NCBI RefSeq assembly: GCF_025567195.1
Contig: NZ_JAOQJF010000010.1
Location: forward strand, 29,348 to 93,347
Length of the DNA stretch: 64,000 bases
Reading direction: 5' to 3'
Source: Alitiscatomonas aceti
GTDB lineage: Bacteria > Bacillota > Clostridia > Lachnospirales > Lachnospiraceae
Part shown: piece by piece, positions 42,105 to 51,254 of the stretch
Layout: every line of letters begins with the position of its first letter
Position numbering within the stretch: the first letter of the stretch is position 1
The notes under the pieces: generated by a model
Told to the model about the DNA's origin: nothing
The model's input: only the letters and a program-made list of their open reading frames with translations
Database searches by the model: none
Position numbers and translations under genes: made by a program

Positions 42105-43073
42105 ATGGCATTTACAGTTTTTTACACCGTTCAGATCAGCGACGTTGCAACAAAGATCTTTGAAGCAGCGGGTGGAAAAGCCGTTGTAACAAACCACTTT
42201 TTCGACGAGGCTGGCTACATTGAGGAATTAAAGGCATTAAAGCCGGAAGCAATCATGTGCCGTACAGAGCCCATTACCGCAGCGATGATGGACGCCGCCG
42301 GCCCCAATTTAAAGGTCATCGGCAAACAGGGCGCAGGCCTCGATAATATCGACATTGCAGCAGCCACAGAAAGAAAGATCCACGTGGTATACGCACCGGG
42401 CCAGAATGCCCAGTCCGTTGCTGAGCAGGCCGCATTCTTAATGCTGGCATGCGCACGCCGCTATAATTATGTAGACAGACAGTTCCGTTCTGGAAACTAC
42501 AAGGTACGTTTCGGCCTGACCAATACCTATGAGCTTCAGGGAAAGACCCTGGGTCTTGTGGGCTGCGGCCGTATCGGACGTATGTTAGCCACCATCGCAA
42601 AATGTGGTTTTGGCATGAATGTGATCGGTTATGATCCGTTCTTAAAGCAGGAGCAGCTGGGCGACCTGATCACACTTGTGGAGAGCCAGGATGAAGTATT
42701 TAAGCAGGCAGATTTTGTGAGCCTCCATACTCCGCTGACTCCGGAGACAGAGCACAGCATTGGTATGAGAGAATTTAAGCTGATGAAACCGACGGCTTCC
42801 TTCATCAACGCCAGCCGCGGCGAGGTCGTAAACGAGGCAGAGCTGATCCAGGCTATGCAGGAGAATGTGATCACCTGTGCAGGTCTTGACGTAACAGAGA
42901 AAGAGCCGCTGCCGTTGGACAGCCCGTTATACAGCCTTGACAATGTGATCCTGACACCGCATACTGCAGCTACCACAGAGCAGTCTGTGATCCGCTGCTG
43001 CGAGACCGTTGCCAACGACATCTGCGCCGTTGTTGACGGGAAAGATGCAAAGTTTGCAGCGAACAAGTTCTAA
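42105..43073 (+). CDS. D-2-hydroxyacid dehydrogenase (SerA-like)
   Basis: A D-isomer-specific dehydrogenase: VIGKQGAGLDNIDIAAA with QSVAEQAAFLMLACAR, the NAD loop GLVGCGRIGRM near residue 153, the catalytic Arg in FINASRGEVVNE, a Glu in DVTEKEPLPL and the His in LTPHTAATTEQS. The start is ATG 42105 (8 bases after AGGAAG); a TTG at 42099 is possible. It has no C-terminal ACT domain, so it is a short enzyme; its substrate may be 3-phosphoglycerate or another hydroxyacid. Its codon bias resembles that of gdhA. Confidence 0.85.
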   Translation: MAFTVFYTVQISDVATKIFEAAGGKAVVTNHFFDEAGYIEELKALKPEAIMCRTEPITAAMMDAAGPNLKVIGKQGAGLDNIDIAAATERKIHVVYAPGQNAQSVAEQAAFLMLACARRYNYVDRQFRSGNYKVRFGLTNTYELQGKTLGLVGCGRIGRMLATIAKCGFGMNVIGYDPFLKQEQLGDLITLVESQDEVFKQADFVSLHTPLTPETEHSIGMREFKLMKPTASFINASRGEVVNEAELIQAMQENVITCAGLDVTEKEPLPLDSPLYSLDNVILTPHTAATTEQSVIRCCETVANDICAVVDGKDAKFAANKF

Positions 43074-43091
43074 AAACAGAAAACCATAAAT

Positions 43092-43135
43092 GGGAGGGAA
43101 CTCCAGCGGCCGGGCCACTGGGGCCCTCCCTTTTT
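43092..43135 (+). terminator. Terminator after hydroxyacid dehydrogenase gene
   Basis: GGGAGGG (43092-43098) pairs with CCCTCCC (43124-43130), with an inner GC-rich stem and five T bases. Confidence 0.85.
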
Positions 43136-43152
43136 AATAAGGAGGGGATGGC

Positions 43153-44331
43153 ATGGGTACGATGACAGAATCCGCAAAAGCGCTGCTGCCGGAGCTTATA
43201 AAGATCCGCAGGGATTTCCATGAATATCCGGAGCTTTCCGGAAAAGAGGAGGAAACGGCTAAAAAGGTGGCTGCTTATTTAAAGGAAATGGGCTGCGACC
43301 AGGTGATCGAGCATGTGGGAGGCCATGGCGTCATCGGCGTGATCAAGGGCGCTTCGGAAGGCGGCGTGGTGGCTCTCCGGGCAGATATGGACGCTTTGCA
43401 GATCCAGGAGATGAATGAGACGGAGTACAGATCCAGAAACGACGGCGTCATGCACGCCTGCGGCCATGATAACCATATGACCGGGCTTTTGGGAGCGGCA
43501 AAGCTCCTTTTAGAGCGGCGGGACCAGATCCATGGTACTGTAAAGCTGGTGTTCCAGCCGGCAGAGGAGTTGTCTCCCGTGGGCGGCTCCAGAGGGATGC
43601 TGGAGTCCGGATATCTGGATGACGCGAAGGCGGTCTACGGACTTCATGTATGGCCGGACCTTCCCCATGGAAAGGTGGGAGTAAAGGCAGGTCCCTTAAT
43701 GGCTGCCACCGACCACTTTACCATTACGATCCATGGAAAGACGGCCCATGGAGCAAAGCCGGACCAGGGCATTGACGCGGTGGTCCTGGGAGCCCAGTTT
43801 GTTATGGCGGCCCAGTCCATCGTCAGCCGGAAGGTGGATCCTCTGGATAATGCGGTGGTCACATTCGGGATCTTCAATGCGGGAACCAGGTATAACATCA
43901 TTGCCGGAGAGTGTGTTCTGGACGGGACCGTAAGGACCCTCAACGAGAACACCAGGGATATGATCGAGGATTCCATGAGAAAGCTCCTGGACGCCATCTG
44001 CCTCCAGTCCGGGGCCACAGCGGATATCGTATACGGACGGGGATATCCGGCCCTGGTCAATCACGAAAGGGATGCGGCCCTAATCAAAAAGACGGCTGTG
44101 TCCTTATTTGGAGAAGAGGATGTGGTGGATGTTAAGAATCCCGCCATGCCCGCCGAGGACTTTTCCTTCTATCTGAGGGAGAAGGAAGGAGCGTTCGTAT
44201 GGCTGGGAACCGCCCAGGAGGGAAAGACTCCATGGCCGCTCCACAACAGCCGGTTTGACGTGGACGAGGATATTTTATGGAGAGGGGCCGCGCTTTTAGC
44301 CCAGACGGCCATCGACTATCTGAACGCATAA
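43153..44331 (+). CDS. M20-family amidohydrolase
   Basis: The protein fits M20D amidohydrolases that cut N-acyl amino acids: RRDFHEYPELSGKEEETAKK near residue 18, VALRADMDALQIQE, then HACGHDNHMTGLLGAAKLL near residue 100 (Cys and His metal ligands), and QPAEELSPVGGSRGMLESG with the catalytic Glu. A final MPAEDFSFYLREKEGAFVWLG gives the last His-free ligand region. 392 residues is normal. GGAGGGG precedes ATG. Confidence 0.9.
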   Translation: MGTMTESAKALLPELIKIRRDFHEYPELSGKEEETAKKVAAYLKEMGCDQVIEHVGGHGVIGVIKGASEGGVVALRADMDALQIQEMNETEYRSRNDGVMHACGHDNHMTGLLGAAKLLLERRDQIHGTVKLVFQPAEELSPVGGSRGMLESGYLDDAKAVYGLHVWPDLPHGKVGVKAGPLMAATDHFTITIHGKTAHGAKPDQGIDAVVLGAQFVMAAQSIVSRKVDPLDNAVVTFGIFNAGTRYNIIAGECVLDGTVRTLNENTRDMIEDSMRKLLDAICLQSGATADIVYGRGYPALVNHERDAALIKKTAVSLFGEEDVVDVKNPAMPAEDFSFYLREKEGAFVWLGTAQEGKTPWPLHNSRFDVDEDILWRGAALLAQTAIDYLNA

Positions 44332-44346
44332 GCGGAGAATTTTATG

Positions 44347-44378
44347 GGAAGCCGGGGGAAGACTCCGGTTTCCTTTTT
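44347..44378 (+). terminator. Terminator after M20 gene
   Basis: GGAAGCCGG pairs with CCGGTTTCC (one G-T pair) around a 9-base loop, with a five-T tail. Confidence 0.8.
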
Positions 44379-44464
44379 CTGTTTTATATTTTTTTGAACC
44401 TTTTGACGGCTTCAGTCCTCTATATAGCAGGTGCACCAAATAAGAGGGAAGGAGGAGCAGGCGG

Positions 44465-45031
44465 ATGGAAGAAGCAGAGCTGGTAAGAAAAATGATATCC
44501 GGCGATAAAGACGCGTTTGCCGGTTTAATGGAAATATATCAGAAACAGGCTCTGAGAGCTGCGTACCTGATCTCTGGAAACTATGCTGACAGCGAGGATA
44601 TCGTACAGGAGACCTTTACATCCTGCTATATCAACCGGAAGCAGATCCGGGACCCGGAGGCCTTTAAGGGCTGGTTCTATAAGACCCTGTCCCGGACGGC
44701 CTGGAGGGTCTGCCGGAAGGCCAGACGGGAACAGCCTGCAGAGGAAGTGTATCCGGAGGAAAAAGAGGCTCCGGGCGGGCTTTTAAGCCGCGTGATACTG
44801 AAGGAGGAGGAGCAGGCCCTTTACCGGGAGATCTTAAGGCTGCCGGTGAAGCAGCGGACCGTGATCATCCTTTATTATTATAATGAGATGACCATAAAGG
44901 AGATAGCCGCAGCCTGCGGATGTCTGGAGGGGACCGTCAAATCGCGTCTTTTTCACGGAAAGGCCAGACTAAAGGAAGCCCTGACGAAACAGGATCAAAA
45001 AGGAGGCGCCACATGGACGATCTTATCTTAG
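44465..45031 (+). CDS. ECF-type RNA polymerase sigma factor
   Basis: Region 2 (about 8-75) has DKDAFAGLMEIYQKQALRAA and DSEDIVQETFTSCYINRKQI; region 4 (about 115-172) has LRLPVKQRTVIILYYYNEMT and IKEIAAACGCLEGTVKSRLF. The length (188) suits an ECF sigma. It overlaps the start of the anti-sigma gene by 19 bases, and the two are surely co-regulated. Confidence 0.9.
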   Translation: MEEAELVRKMISGDKDAFAGLMEIYQKQALRAAYLISGNYADSEDIVQETFTSCYINRKQIRDPEAFKGWFYKTLSRTAWRVCRKARREQPAEEVYPEEKEAPGGLLSRVILKEEEQALYREILRLPVKQRTVIILYYYNEMTIKEIAAACGCLEGTVKSRLFHGKARLKEALTKQDQKGGATWTILS

Positions 45032-45795
45032 AAAAAAATTTAAAAGAGACTTTAAATAAGAAGTCAGAGGAAATCGGCGGCTCCCTGGCAGACCAGAGGA
45101 TCCGTACAAGAGTTTTTGAAGCCATTGAGGAGGAAAAAAATATGAAACATAGGAATTGGAAAAAAACAGCAGTTGCAGCAGCCGCCATCTGTATCCTTGG
45201 GACCATGACTGCCGTTGCCGTAGGGCGTCCGGCGTTTATCCTGTCTGGAAGCAGCCGCAATGAGATCGTAAGGGATTATGATCAGGCGGTACAGATGCAG
45301 GAGGGCTATGATGGCCGTGTGAAATCTGTGGAAGGCTTTTCCAACGGATATACCTTTAAGGAGGCAGTCCCCAAGCATGAGGAGACCCAGGATGAAGGGA
45401 AAAACCGTCTGGACCAGGGCATGTCCATGGCATTTACCTATGAAAAGGAGGGGATGGAGGACGTGGAGCTTTCCGGAAGCCGCCTCTTTGTGGGGATGCA
45501 GGACGAAAGCTCTGCGGATCAGGTCATGACCCTGGAGGACGGCACCGTGCTTTCCTATTCCAGTACGGTCAATAAGTTCGTGCCGCCGGATTATGAGATC
45601 ACAGAGGAGGAGAAGAAGCTCCAGGAGGAAGGAAAGCTGAACGTGGCCTACGGAAGCGATGAAGTCGAGGTCATGACCTCTGCCGCAGTGACATGGGAAC
45701 AGGAGGACATCAGCTACTGCCTGTTTACGTTTGAAGAGAGTATGAGTGCGGAGGAGCTGCTTTCCATGGCAAAAGAGGTGGCAGAGCAGGAATAG
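45013..45795 (+). CDS. Anti-sigma factor-like membrane protein
   Basis: ATG 45013 follows AGGAGG. An N-terminal cytosolic helix region (1-48) is followed by one membrane helix (about 52-70; AVAAAAICILGTMTAVAVG) and an extracytoplasmic domain of about 185 residues with ADQVMTLEDGTVLSYSSTV. Layout and the overlap with the sigma gene fit a regulator that holds the sigma at the membrane. No zinc-binding HxxxCxxC motif is visible, so it is not a ZAS-type anti-sigma. Confidence 0.75.
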   Translation: MDDLILEKNLKETLNKKSEEIGGSLADQRIRTRVFEAIEEEKNMKHRNWKKTAVAAAAICILGTMTAVAVGRPAFILSGSSRNEIVRDYDQAVQMQEGYDGRVKSVEGFSNGYTFKEAVPKHEETQDEGKNRLDQGMSMAFTYEKEGMEDVELSGSRLFVGMQDESSADQVMTLEDGTVLSYSSTVNKFVPPDYEITEEEKKLQEEGKLNVAYGSDEVEVMTSAAVTWEQEDISYCLFTFEESMSAEELLSMAKEVAEQE

Positions 45796-45867
45796 AAATA
45801 TCCTGCCTGGAACGCCATGGGGCGGAAGGAGTTCCTGGCGCGGAAGAGATTTTCTGAAAGAAAAGGG

Positions 45868-45909
45868 GCCGCTGCAAAATAGATGGGAAGTCATCTATAA
45901 AGCAGCGGC
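45868..45909. terminator. Two-part hairpin between convergent genes
   Basis: GCCGCTGC pairs with GCAGCGGC, and inside it ATAGATG pairs with CATCTAT. It lies between the anti-sigma gene and aroE, which face each other, so it probably stops transcription from both sides. Confidence 0.6.
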
Positions 45910-45920
45910 TCCGCTGCTGT

Positions 45921-46790
45921 TTAAGAGAAAAACATATTTTTGATCAGAGCCACAGGCATTTCTTTTCCGGTCCAGAGACGGAATGCCTCGGCTCCCTGAT
46001 AGAGGAGCATATAGGATCCGTTGAAGGCGGGGAGGCCTTTGGCCCGGGCCATGGAAAGGAGCCGGGTCTCCTTTGGATTATAGATGATGTCGGAGACGAT
46101 GAGGCCGTCCGGCAGGAAGGATGCATCGGGAATGGGGCAGGCATCCTCGCTGGGGGCCATTCCCAGGGAGGTGGCGTTGGTCAGGATCCGGCTCTGGGAC
46201 AGTTCAGAGCGCAGCCGGTCATGGTCGGAAAAATCGCAGAGGCTGATAATGCAGCCGGTCTTTTTCCTCAGCGCCTCTGCCGTTTCCCTGGCCCGGTCAT
46301 AGAAGCGGCTGGAGGGCCTTAAAAAGACGGAGATCTCCCGTACTCCGTCCAGGGCCGCCTGGACCAGAATGGCTGTTGCAGCTCCTCCGGCTCCCAGGAG
46401 GGTCATTTTTTCTCCGGAAATCTGAAAGCCCGCATCCTTTACAGACTGCATATAGCCTGCGCCGTCGGTATTGTGTCCGGTGAGGACGCCGTTGTCGTTT
46501 ACGACGGTATTTACAGCCCCTATGAGCCGGGCTGCGGAGGAAAGTTGGTCGCAGAGGGACACCATCCTGTTTTTATCGGGCATGGTCAGATTAAAGCCGC
46601 GGGCATTCATGGCCTTCAGACCGTCCACGGCGGCGGGAAGGGTCTCTTCGTTTACGTCAAAGGCCAGGTAGCGGTAGTCCAGGTCCAGGGCCTCGAAGGC
46701 CGCATTGTGCATCATGGGGGAAATACTGTGGGCACAGGGGCTGCCAAGGAGGCAGATGAGGCCCGTATGCCCGGTGATGGTATGTTTCAT
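45921..46790 (-). CDS. aroE: Shikimate dehydrogenase
   Basis: The enzyme reduces 3-dehydroshikimate in the aromatic pathway. CLLGSPCAHSISPMMHNAAF near residue 14 is the substrate site, FNLTMPDKNRM near 65 holds the catalytic Lys, NTDGAGYMQS near 106 the second substrate Asp, and LLGAGGAATAILVQAALDG the NADP loop. 289 residues is normal. GGAGG precedes ATG 46790. It is divergent from aroK, so the two probably share one intergenic control region. Confidence 0.95.
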   Translation of the reverse strand: MKHTITGHTGLICLLGSPCAHSISPMMHNAAFEALDLDYRYLAFDVNEETLPAAVDGLKAMNARGFNLTMPDKNRMVSLCDQLSSAARLIGAVNTVVNDNGVLTGHNTDGAGYMQSVKDAGFQISGEKMTLLGAGGAATAILVQAALDGVREISVFLRPSSRFYDRARETAEALRKKTGCIISLCDFSDHDRLRSELSQSRILTNATSLGMAPSEDACPIPDASFLPDGLIVSDIIYNPKETRLLSMARAKGLPAFNGSYMLLYQGAEAFRLWTGKEMPVALIKNMFFS

Positions 46791-46929
46791 AGAAAGCCTC
46801 CAGATAGATTTAATGAAGCTATTATATCAGCGGAGGGAGAAGATTGCAACGGCGGCTGATCTCTGGTATACTCATGGAAAAGGTCCGCCAGGACGGCGGA
46901 AAATCATAGTGAAGGAAGAGCAGAAACAG

Positions 46930-47463
46930 ATGAAATTGGACCAGCATATTTTTTTGATCGGCTTCATGGGCTGCGGGAAGAGCACCTGCGCGGCCTGTCT
47001 GTGCCGGATGACCGGCGCAGAGCAGATGGAGATGGACCAGGAGATCGTAAAACGCCAGGGTATGGAGATAGCGGAGATCTTCCGGGTCCATGGGGAAGAG
47101 TATTTCCGGGATCTGGAGACAGAGCTCATAAAGGAGATCGGGAATATGGAGCCCATGGTGGTCTCCTGCGGCGGAGGGACTGTCCTGCGGGAGGAAAACG
47201 TGGCCCTTATGAAGGCGGCCGGAAGGATCGTCCTTTTAACGGCGGAGCCGGAGACGGTCTTTGACCGGGTGAAGGGGAGTGCAGACCGGCCGGTGCTCAA
47301 CGGAAATATGAACCTTTCCTATATTAAAGAGCTGATGGAAGCACGCAGGCCCAGGTATGAGGCGGCGGCGGACGCGGCTGTGGCCACAGACGGCCGGACT
47401 GCGGAGGAGATCTGTGAAGAGATCCTGGAACAGAGAAAAGAGGGATCCCATGGAGCCCGTTGA
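46930..47463 (+). CDS. aroK: Shikimate kinase
   Basis: The Walker A loop FLIGFMGCGKSTCAACL starts near residue 8, then MEMDQEIVKRQGMEIAEIF and FRDLETELIKEI, the CGGGTVL loop of the shikimate site near residue 80, and the lid region SADRPVLNG. Length 177 is normal. ATG 46930 is chosen; GTG 46909 is an alternative with seven extra residues. Its end overlaps the LysR gene by 14 bases. Confidence 0.92.
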   Translation: MKLDQHIFLIGFMGCGKSTCAACLCRMTGAEQMEMDQEIVKRQGMEIAEIFRVHGEEYFRDLETELIKEIGNMEPMVVSCGGGTVLREENVALMKAAGRIVLLTAEPETVFDRVKGSADRPVLNGNMNLSYIKELMEARRPRYEAAADAAVATDGRTAEEICEEILEQRKEGSHGAR

Positions 47464-48418
47464 ATTCCGGGATATGGAATATGTGATGGCGGTCCATGAG
47501 GAGCAGAGCTTTTCCGGAGCCGCCAGAAAGCATTTTATATCCCAGCCGGTCTTAAGCCGGGTGGTGCGGAAGGTGGAAAGAAACCTGGGGGTGACGCTCT
47601 TTGACCGCAGCTCCATCCCTTTAAAGCCCACGCCCCAGGGGCAGAAGGTGCTGGAATATTTTGAGCAGATGCAGAAGCTCCGTATGGAGCTGGAGCAGTA
47701 TTGTGAGACCGCCGGACAGCAGGGCGGGCCTGGTCTGACGGTGGCGGCTCCGTCGTTTTTCTGTACCTACGGGCTGCCGCCGGTGATCGCTGCCTTTAAG
47801 GAACGGTATCCGGACTGGGAGATCCGTCTGGTGGAGGCCAATGACCGGGACCTGGTGGATTTCCTCCGGGCCGGGGCGGCGGAGCTGGGGATCTCTGCCA
47901 ATGGAGATACTGCGCCGGATATGGAGTCGGAGGTGCTGAGAATGGAGAACATCATCCTGGCGGTCCCGGCAGGCTTTCCGGTGAACCGGGGGCTGGAGGC
48001 GTATGTCCTGGATCCGGTCTGTGGGAACGAGGTTCCGGGAGTCCCTCTGGAGCGGTTTGCGGAGGAGCGTTTTTTATTTATGAAGCCGGGAAATGATATG
48101 CGGGAGCGGGGCATGAGGCTCTGCCGGGAGGCGGGTTTTTCCCCCAGGATCGTCATGGAGCTGGACCAGATGATGACCGCCTATTATCTGGCGGCCGCCG
48201 GAGAAGGGGCCGCCTTCATACGGAAGGAGCTTCCGTATTATGCCGGAGGAACAGAAAAGCTGCGGTTTTACAGGATCGACAGCCGGGAAACGACGAGACC
48301 GATCCGGATCCTGCAAAGACAGAGGGGAGAACGGACGGCGCGGCAGAGGGGGTTTGTGGAGTTTCTGAAAAGCTGGGATGGATGGAGCGGCAGAGGGCCG
48401 AAGCCTGTCGGCTTATGA
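47450..48418 (+). CDS. LysR-family regulator
   Basis: An N-terminal HTH (about 1-62) with MEYVMAVHEEQSFSGAARKH and FISQPVLSRVVRKVERNLGV, then a LysR substrate domain (about 90-300). The start ATG 47450 overlaps the end of aroK, so it may control the aro genes or the aminotransferase. 322 residues is slightly long, with a charged C-terminal tail. Confidence 0.9.
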   Translation: MEPVEFRDMEYVMAVHEEQSFSGAARKHFISQPVLSRVVRKVERNLGVTLFDRSSIPLKPTPQGQKVLEYFEQMQKLRMELEQYCETAGQQGGPGLTVAAPSFFCTYGLPPVIAAFKERYPDWEIRLVEANDRDLVDFLRAGAAELGISANGDTAPDMESEVLRMENIILAVPAGFPVNRGLEAYVLDPVCGNEVPGVPLERFAEERFLFMKPGNDMRERGMRLCREAGFSPRIVMELDQMMTAYYLAAAGEGAAFIRKELPYYAGGTEKLRFYRIDSRETTRPIRILQRQRGERTARQRGFVEFLKSWDGWSGRGPKPVGL

Positions 48419-48466
48419 TCTCCTGTCGCCTGTTATGACAGCCATAGAAGATCTGTGCAGGCGCTC

Positions 48467-49255
48467 TTATGGCTTGATCTGTATCCGGTCCAGGAGATCA
48501 TCCCGGATCTTTGTATAATTCAGAGCCGGGATGGGGAGCACGGCCCCAGAGATCAGCTCTGCCTCAAAGCGGCGGATGGCGGTGATATACAGGGTGTTTA
48601 CATAATATCCCCGGTGCAGGGGATAAAAAATATCAGGAAGCTCCCGGGCGAGATCGCTTAAAGAGCTATTGCAGGAAATGACCTGATCGGCGCAGACGAG
48701 CTCGGTCCGCTTATTCTGGCTCTGGACGTACAGGACTGTATAGGGATCGACGAAGATAGTCTGGTTTCCGCTGCGGACTGCTATGCGTTTTCCGGAATGC
48801 TGTTTTAAGATCAGACTGCGGACGAACTTCAAGGTATTCAGGTCCAGCTTCAGGGAGGGAGTTTCCCCAGCGGGCACATACTCATAGGAATTGTGGATAT
48901 GGGACAGCTGGAGCCTGCCTCCGGCGTTCCGGTAAACCAGAGTGAAGCGGGTGATCACGCAGAAAGTCTTTCGCTGGTTCTGGACCAGGATCTGGCCGCA
49001 GACCAGGGCAGAAGAAGAATCCAGCGGAACGGGATGGTATTCTTCGGTCAGGATATCCAGGAGAATTCCGGAAAAATCCTTGAAACGGGCCCGGATGGCG
49101 TCTCTGCCGAATAACGCCGGTTCCCCGGTGCCCAGATAAATGCTGTCCGGGGAAAGGTATGAAAACCATTTTTCAGGTTCTCCGGAAAAATGGGCGTGGA
49201 ACAGTTCTTGAGAGAGACAGACTGCCTGTTCGCAGTCGATTTTTGTTTTGGACAT
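48467..49255 (-). CDS. SnoaL-like + LytTR DNA-binding protein
   Basis: ATG 49255 (MSKTKIDCEQ) is preferred; an open frame continues upstream but lacks a ribosome site. Residues about 10-135 look SnoaL/NTF2-like, with FSYLSPDSIYLGTGEPALFG and a WxxxL helix. Residues about 165-262 form a LytTR DNA-binding domain with DPYTVLYVQSQNKRTELVC and FYPLHRGYYVNTLYITAIRR. AAAGGAGG lies upstream. The combination of a ligand-binding NTF2 fold with LytTR is an uncommon one-component regulator. Confidence 0.75.
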   Translation of the reverse strand: MSKTKIDCEQAVCLSQELFHAHFSGEPEKWFSYLSPDSIYLGTGEPALFGRDAIRARFKDFSGILLDILTEEYHPVPLDSSSALVCGQILVQNQRKTFCVITRFTLVYRNAGGRLQLSHIHNSYEYVPAGETPSLKLDLNTLKFVRSLILKQHSGKRIAVRSGNQTIFVDPYTVLYVQSQNKRTELVCADQVISCNSSLSDLARELPDIFYPLHRGYYVNTLYITAIRRFEAELISGAVLPIPALNYTKIRDDLLDRIQIKP

Positions 49256-49461
49256 AAAAGACCTCCTTCGCTGGCCTTTTATTTTACCAGAGGACTGCGG
49301 CCAGTGCAAGTCCGGGAGGGCAGAGGACGCATTTTTTCCCGAGCGCCGGTCCAGGGCGGAGTCATGCGGATCCGGACATAGGCTTATGACGGTCTCTGTA
49401 TTGGACAGAGTCCGTTTCTGGTGGTATGCTGGAGAAAAGAAATGGATGGGAGGTTTGCAGA

Positions 49462-50673
49462 ATGACGATTCAGGAAAAATTTGCCGGCCTGGGCATTGAC
49501 AATGCGCCGGGACAGGAGGCACTCCAAAAAAAGGAGGCCCTGGACCTGCGGGGAGAGAAGCTTCTGGGGGCCAGAGTTGACTTTTCCCATGGGGATGTGG
49601 ACGCTCATATGCCCACGCCAGGGAGCTTTGATGTTTTTAAGGAAGGCTTTGAAGAGGGCGGCAGCCAGGCGTATACGCCGTACCGGGGCAGAAAGAAGAT
49701 CCTGGACCATGTGGCCGCCAGTCTTTCTGGCTTTACAGGGGCCAGCATCGATCCAGAGGAAAACCTGATCCTGACGCCGGGGACCCAGGGAGCCCTGTTC
49801 CTGGCCATGGGGGCCAATATCATGCCGGGAGACAAGGTGGCCATCGTGGAGCCGGATTATTTTGCCAACCGGAAGATGGTGGAGTTTTTCGGCGGGCAGA
49901 TGGTGCCGGTGGTCCTGGAGTATGAGAACGAGGGCGGACGCGCCGGGATCAGCCTGGAATCCCTGGAGGAGGCGTTTAAGGACGGCGTGAAGCTGTTCTT
50001 ATTCTCCAATCCCAACAATCCGGTGGGCTGTGTCTATTCCTATGAGGAGATCACAGGGATCGCGGCTCTGGCAAAGAAATATGAAGTGACGCTGATCGTG
50101 GATGAGCTGTACTCCCGCCAGGTGTATCCAGGCATTCCCTATACCCATCTGTGCGCCCAGAAGGAGATCCCGGAGAACCTGATCACGATCCTGGGGCCGT
50201 CCAAAACAGAATCCTTAAGCGGATTTCGCCTGGGAGCGGCCTTTGGAACAGCAGAGATCATTGAACGGATGGAAAAGCTCCAGGCCATCATGGCCCTGCG
50301 GTGCAGCGGCTATAACCAGGCAGTATTCCTGACCTGGTTTCATGAGCCGGATGGGTGGCTGGAGGCCAGGGTCAGGGCTCACAAAGAGATCCGGGACGCG
50401 GTCATGGAGGTGATCCGGGAGGTGCCGGGCGTTTCGGCAAAGCCCACAGAGGGCGGAAGCTATCTGTTTGTGACGATCCCGGAGCTGGATGTGTCCCTTC
50501 ACCAGTTCATCCGCATCGTCCGGGAGCTGGCGGACGTGATCGTGACGCCGGGAACCGAGTTCGGCCCCCAGTATGTCCATCAGTTCCGCATCAATTTCTC
50601 ACAGGATAAGGAAAAGGCGGCAGCGGCCATGAAGCGGCTGTTTGCAGTCATGGAGCGGTACAGAAAACAGTAA
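49462..50673 (+). CDS. PLP-dependent class I/II aminotransferase
   Basis: The fold type I motifs are clear: LILTPGTQGALFLAMGANIM with the cofactor site near residue 105, FSNPNNPVGCVYSYEE, VDELYSRQVYPGIPY, then LGPSKTESLSGFRLGAAFG with the PLP lysine near residue 244. ATG 49462 follows GGGAGG. It is joined 17 bases downstream by ridA, whose product clears reactive imines made by PLP enzymes. Confidence 0.9.
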   Translation: MTIQEKFAGLGIDNAPGQEALQKKEALDLRGEKLLGARVDFSHGDVDAHMPTPGSFDVFKEGFEEGGSQAYTPYRGRKKILDHVAASLSGFTGASIDPEENLILTPGTQGALFLAMGANIMPGDKVAIVEPDYFANRKMVEFFGGQMVPVVLEYENEGGRAGISLESLEEAFKDGVKLFLFSNPNNPVGCVYSYEEITGIAALAKKYEVTLIVDELYSRQVYPGIPYTHLCAQKEIPENLITILGPSKTESLSGFRLGAAFGTAEIIERMEKLQAIMALRCSGYNQAVFLTWFHEPDGWLEARVRAHKEIRDAVMEVIREVPGVSAKPTEGGSYLFVTIPELDVSLHQFIRIVRELADVIVTPGTEFGPQYVHQFRINFSQDKEKAAAAMKRLFAVMERYRKQ

Positions 50674-50690
50674 ACAGGGAGGAAAAGACA

Positions 50691-51125
50691 ATGGGAAAAG
50701 AAGCAAATCCGATCCCCCAGGGGAAATACGTTCCGGCTGTCCGGTTTGGAAATCTGGTATTCACGGCGGGGATGACTCCGAGAAATAATGGAGTCCTCAT
50801 AAAAGAGGGGAAGGTCCTCTGTGCAGACGCCATTGAGGATTACAGGGGTGCGGTGCGCCAGGCGGCAAGAAACGCCCTGACAGCGGCAAAGAACCGGCTG
50901 GAGGAGGGCGAGGAGATCGCAGGGATCCTGTCGGTCACCGTTTATGTGAATGCAGAGGAGGGCTTTACAAAGCAGTCGAAGATCGCAGACCTGGCCTCGG
51001 AGTATTTCTGCGAGGAGTTAGGGGAGGCCGGAGTCGGAAGCCGCGCTGCTGTGGGGGTGGCATCCTTACCTGGAAACGCACCGGTGGAGATCTCCATTGT
51101 GGTGGGTGTGAAAAAGAACCCTTAG
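50691..51125 (+). CDS. ridA: RidA-family enamine/imine deaminase
   Basis: RidA signatures: GNLVFTAGMTPRNNGVLIKE, then a helix and LSVTVYVNAEEGFTKQSKI, and a final VGSRAAVGVASLPGNAPVEI with the conserved Arg and Glu. The length (144) is that of the slightly longer RidA subtype. It directly follows the aminotransferase gene. GGGAGG lies upstream. Confidence 0.88.
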   Translation: MGKEANPIPQGKYVPAVRFGNLVFTAGMTPRNNGVLIKEGKVLCADAIEDYRGAVRQAARNALTAAKNRLEEGEEIAGILSVTVYVNAEEGFTKQSKIADLASEYFCEELGEAGVGSRAAVGVASLPGNAPVEISIVVGVKKNP

Positions 51126-51254
51126 AAAAGAAAAATCATGGATGCAAACGGAACCGCCTGGAAAAATCGTCCGGGCGGTTTTTGTAAATGCAGGGCTGTG
51201 AAAATACTTGTGCTTTTTCTCTCTGCCAGTTACAATAAACGGAAGGAGGATGAT

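Noticed and set aside
49256..49522. N-terminal extension of the LytTR protein on the minus strand
   Set aside because: The extension is Pro- and Cys-rich without a domain; the ATG at 49255 has a proper AGGAGG, so the shorter start is used.
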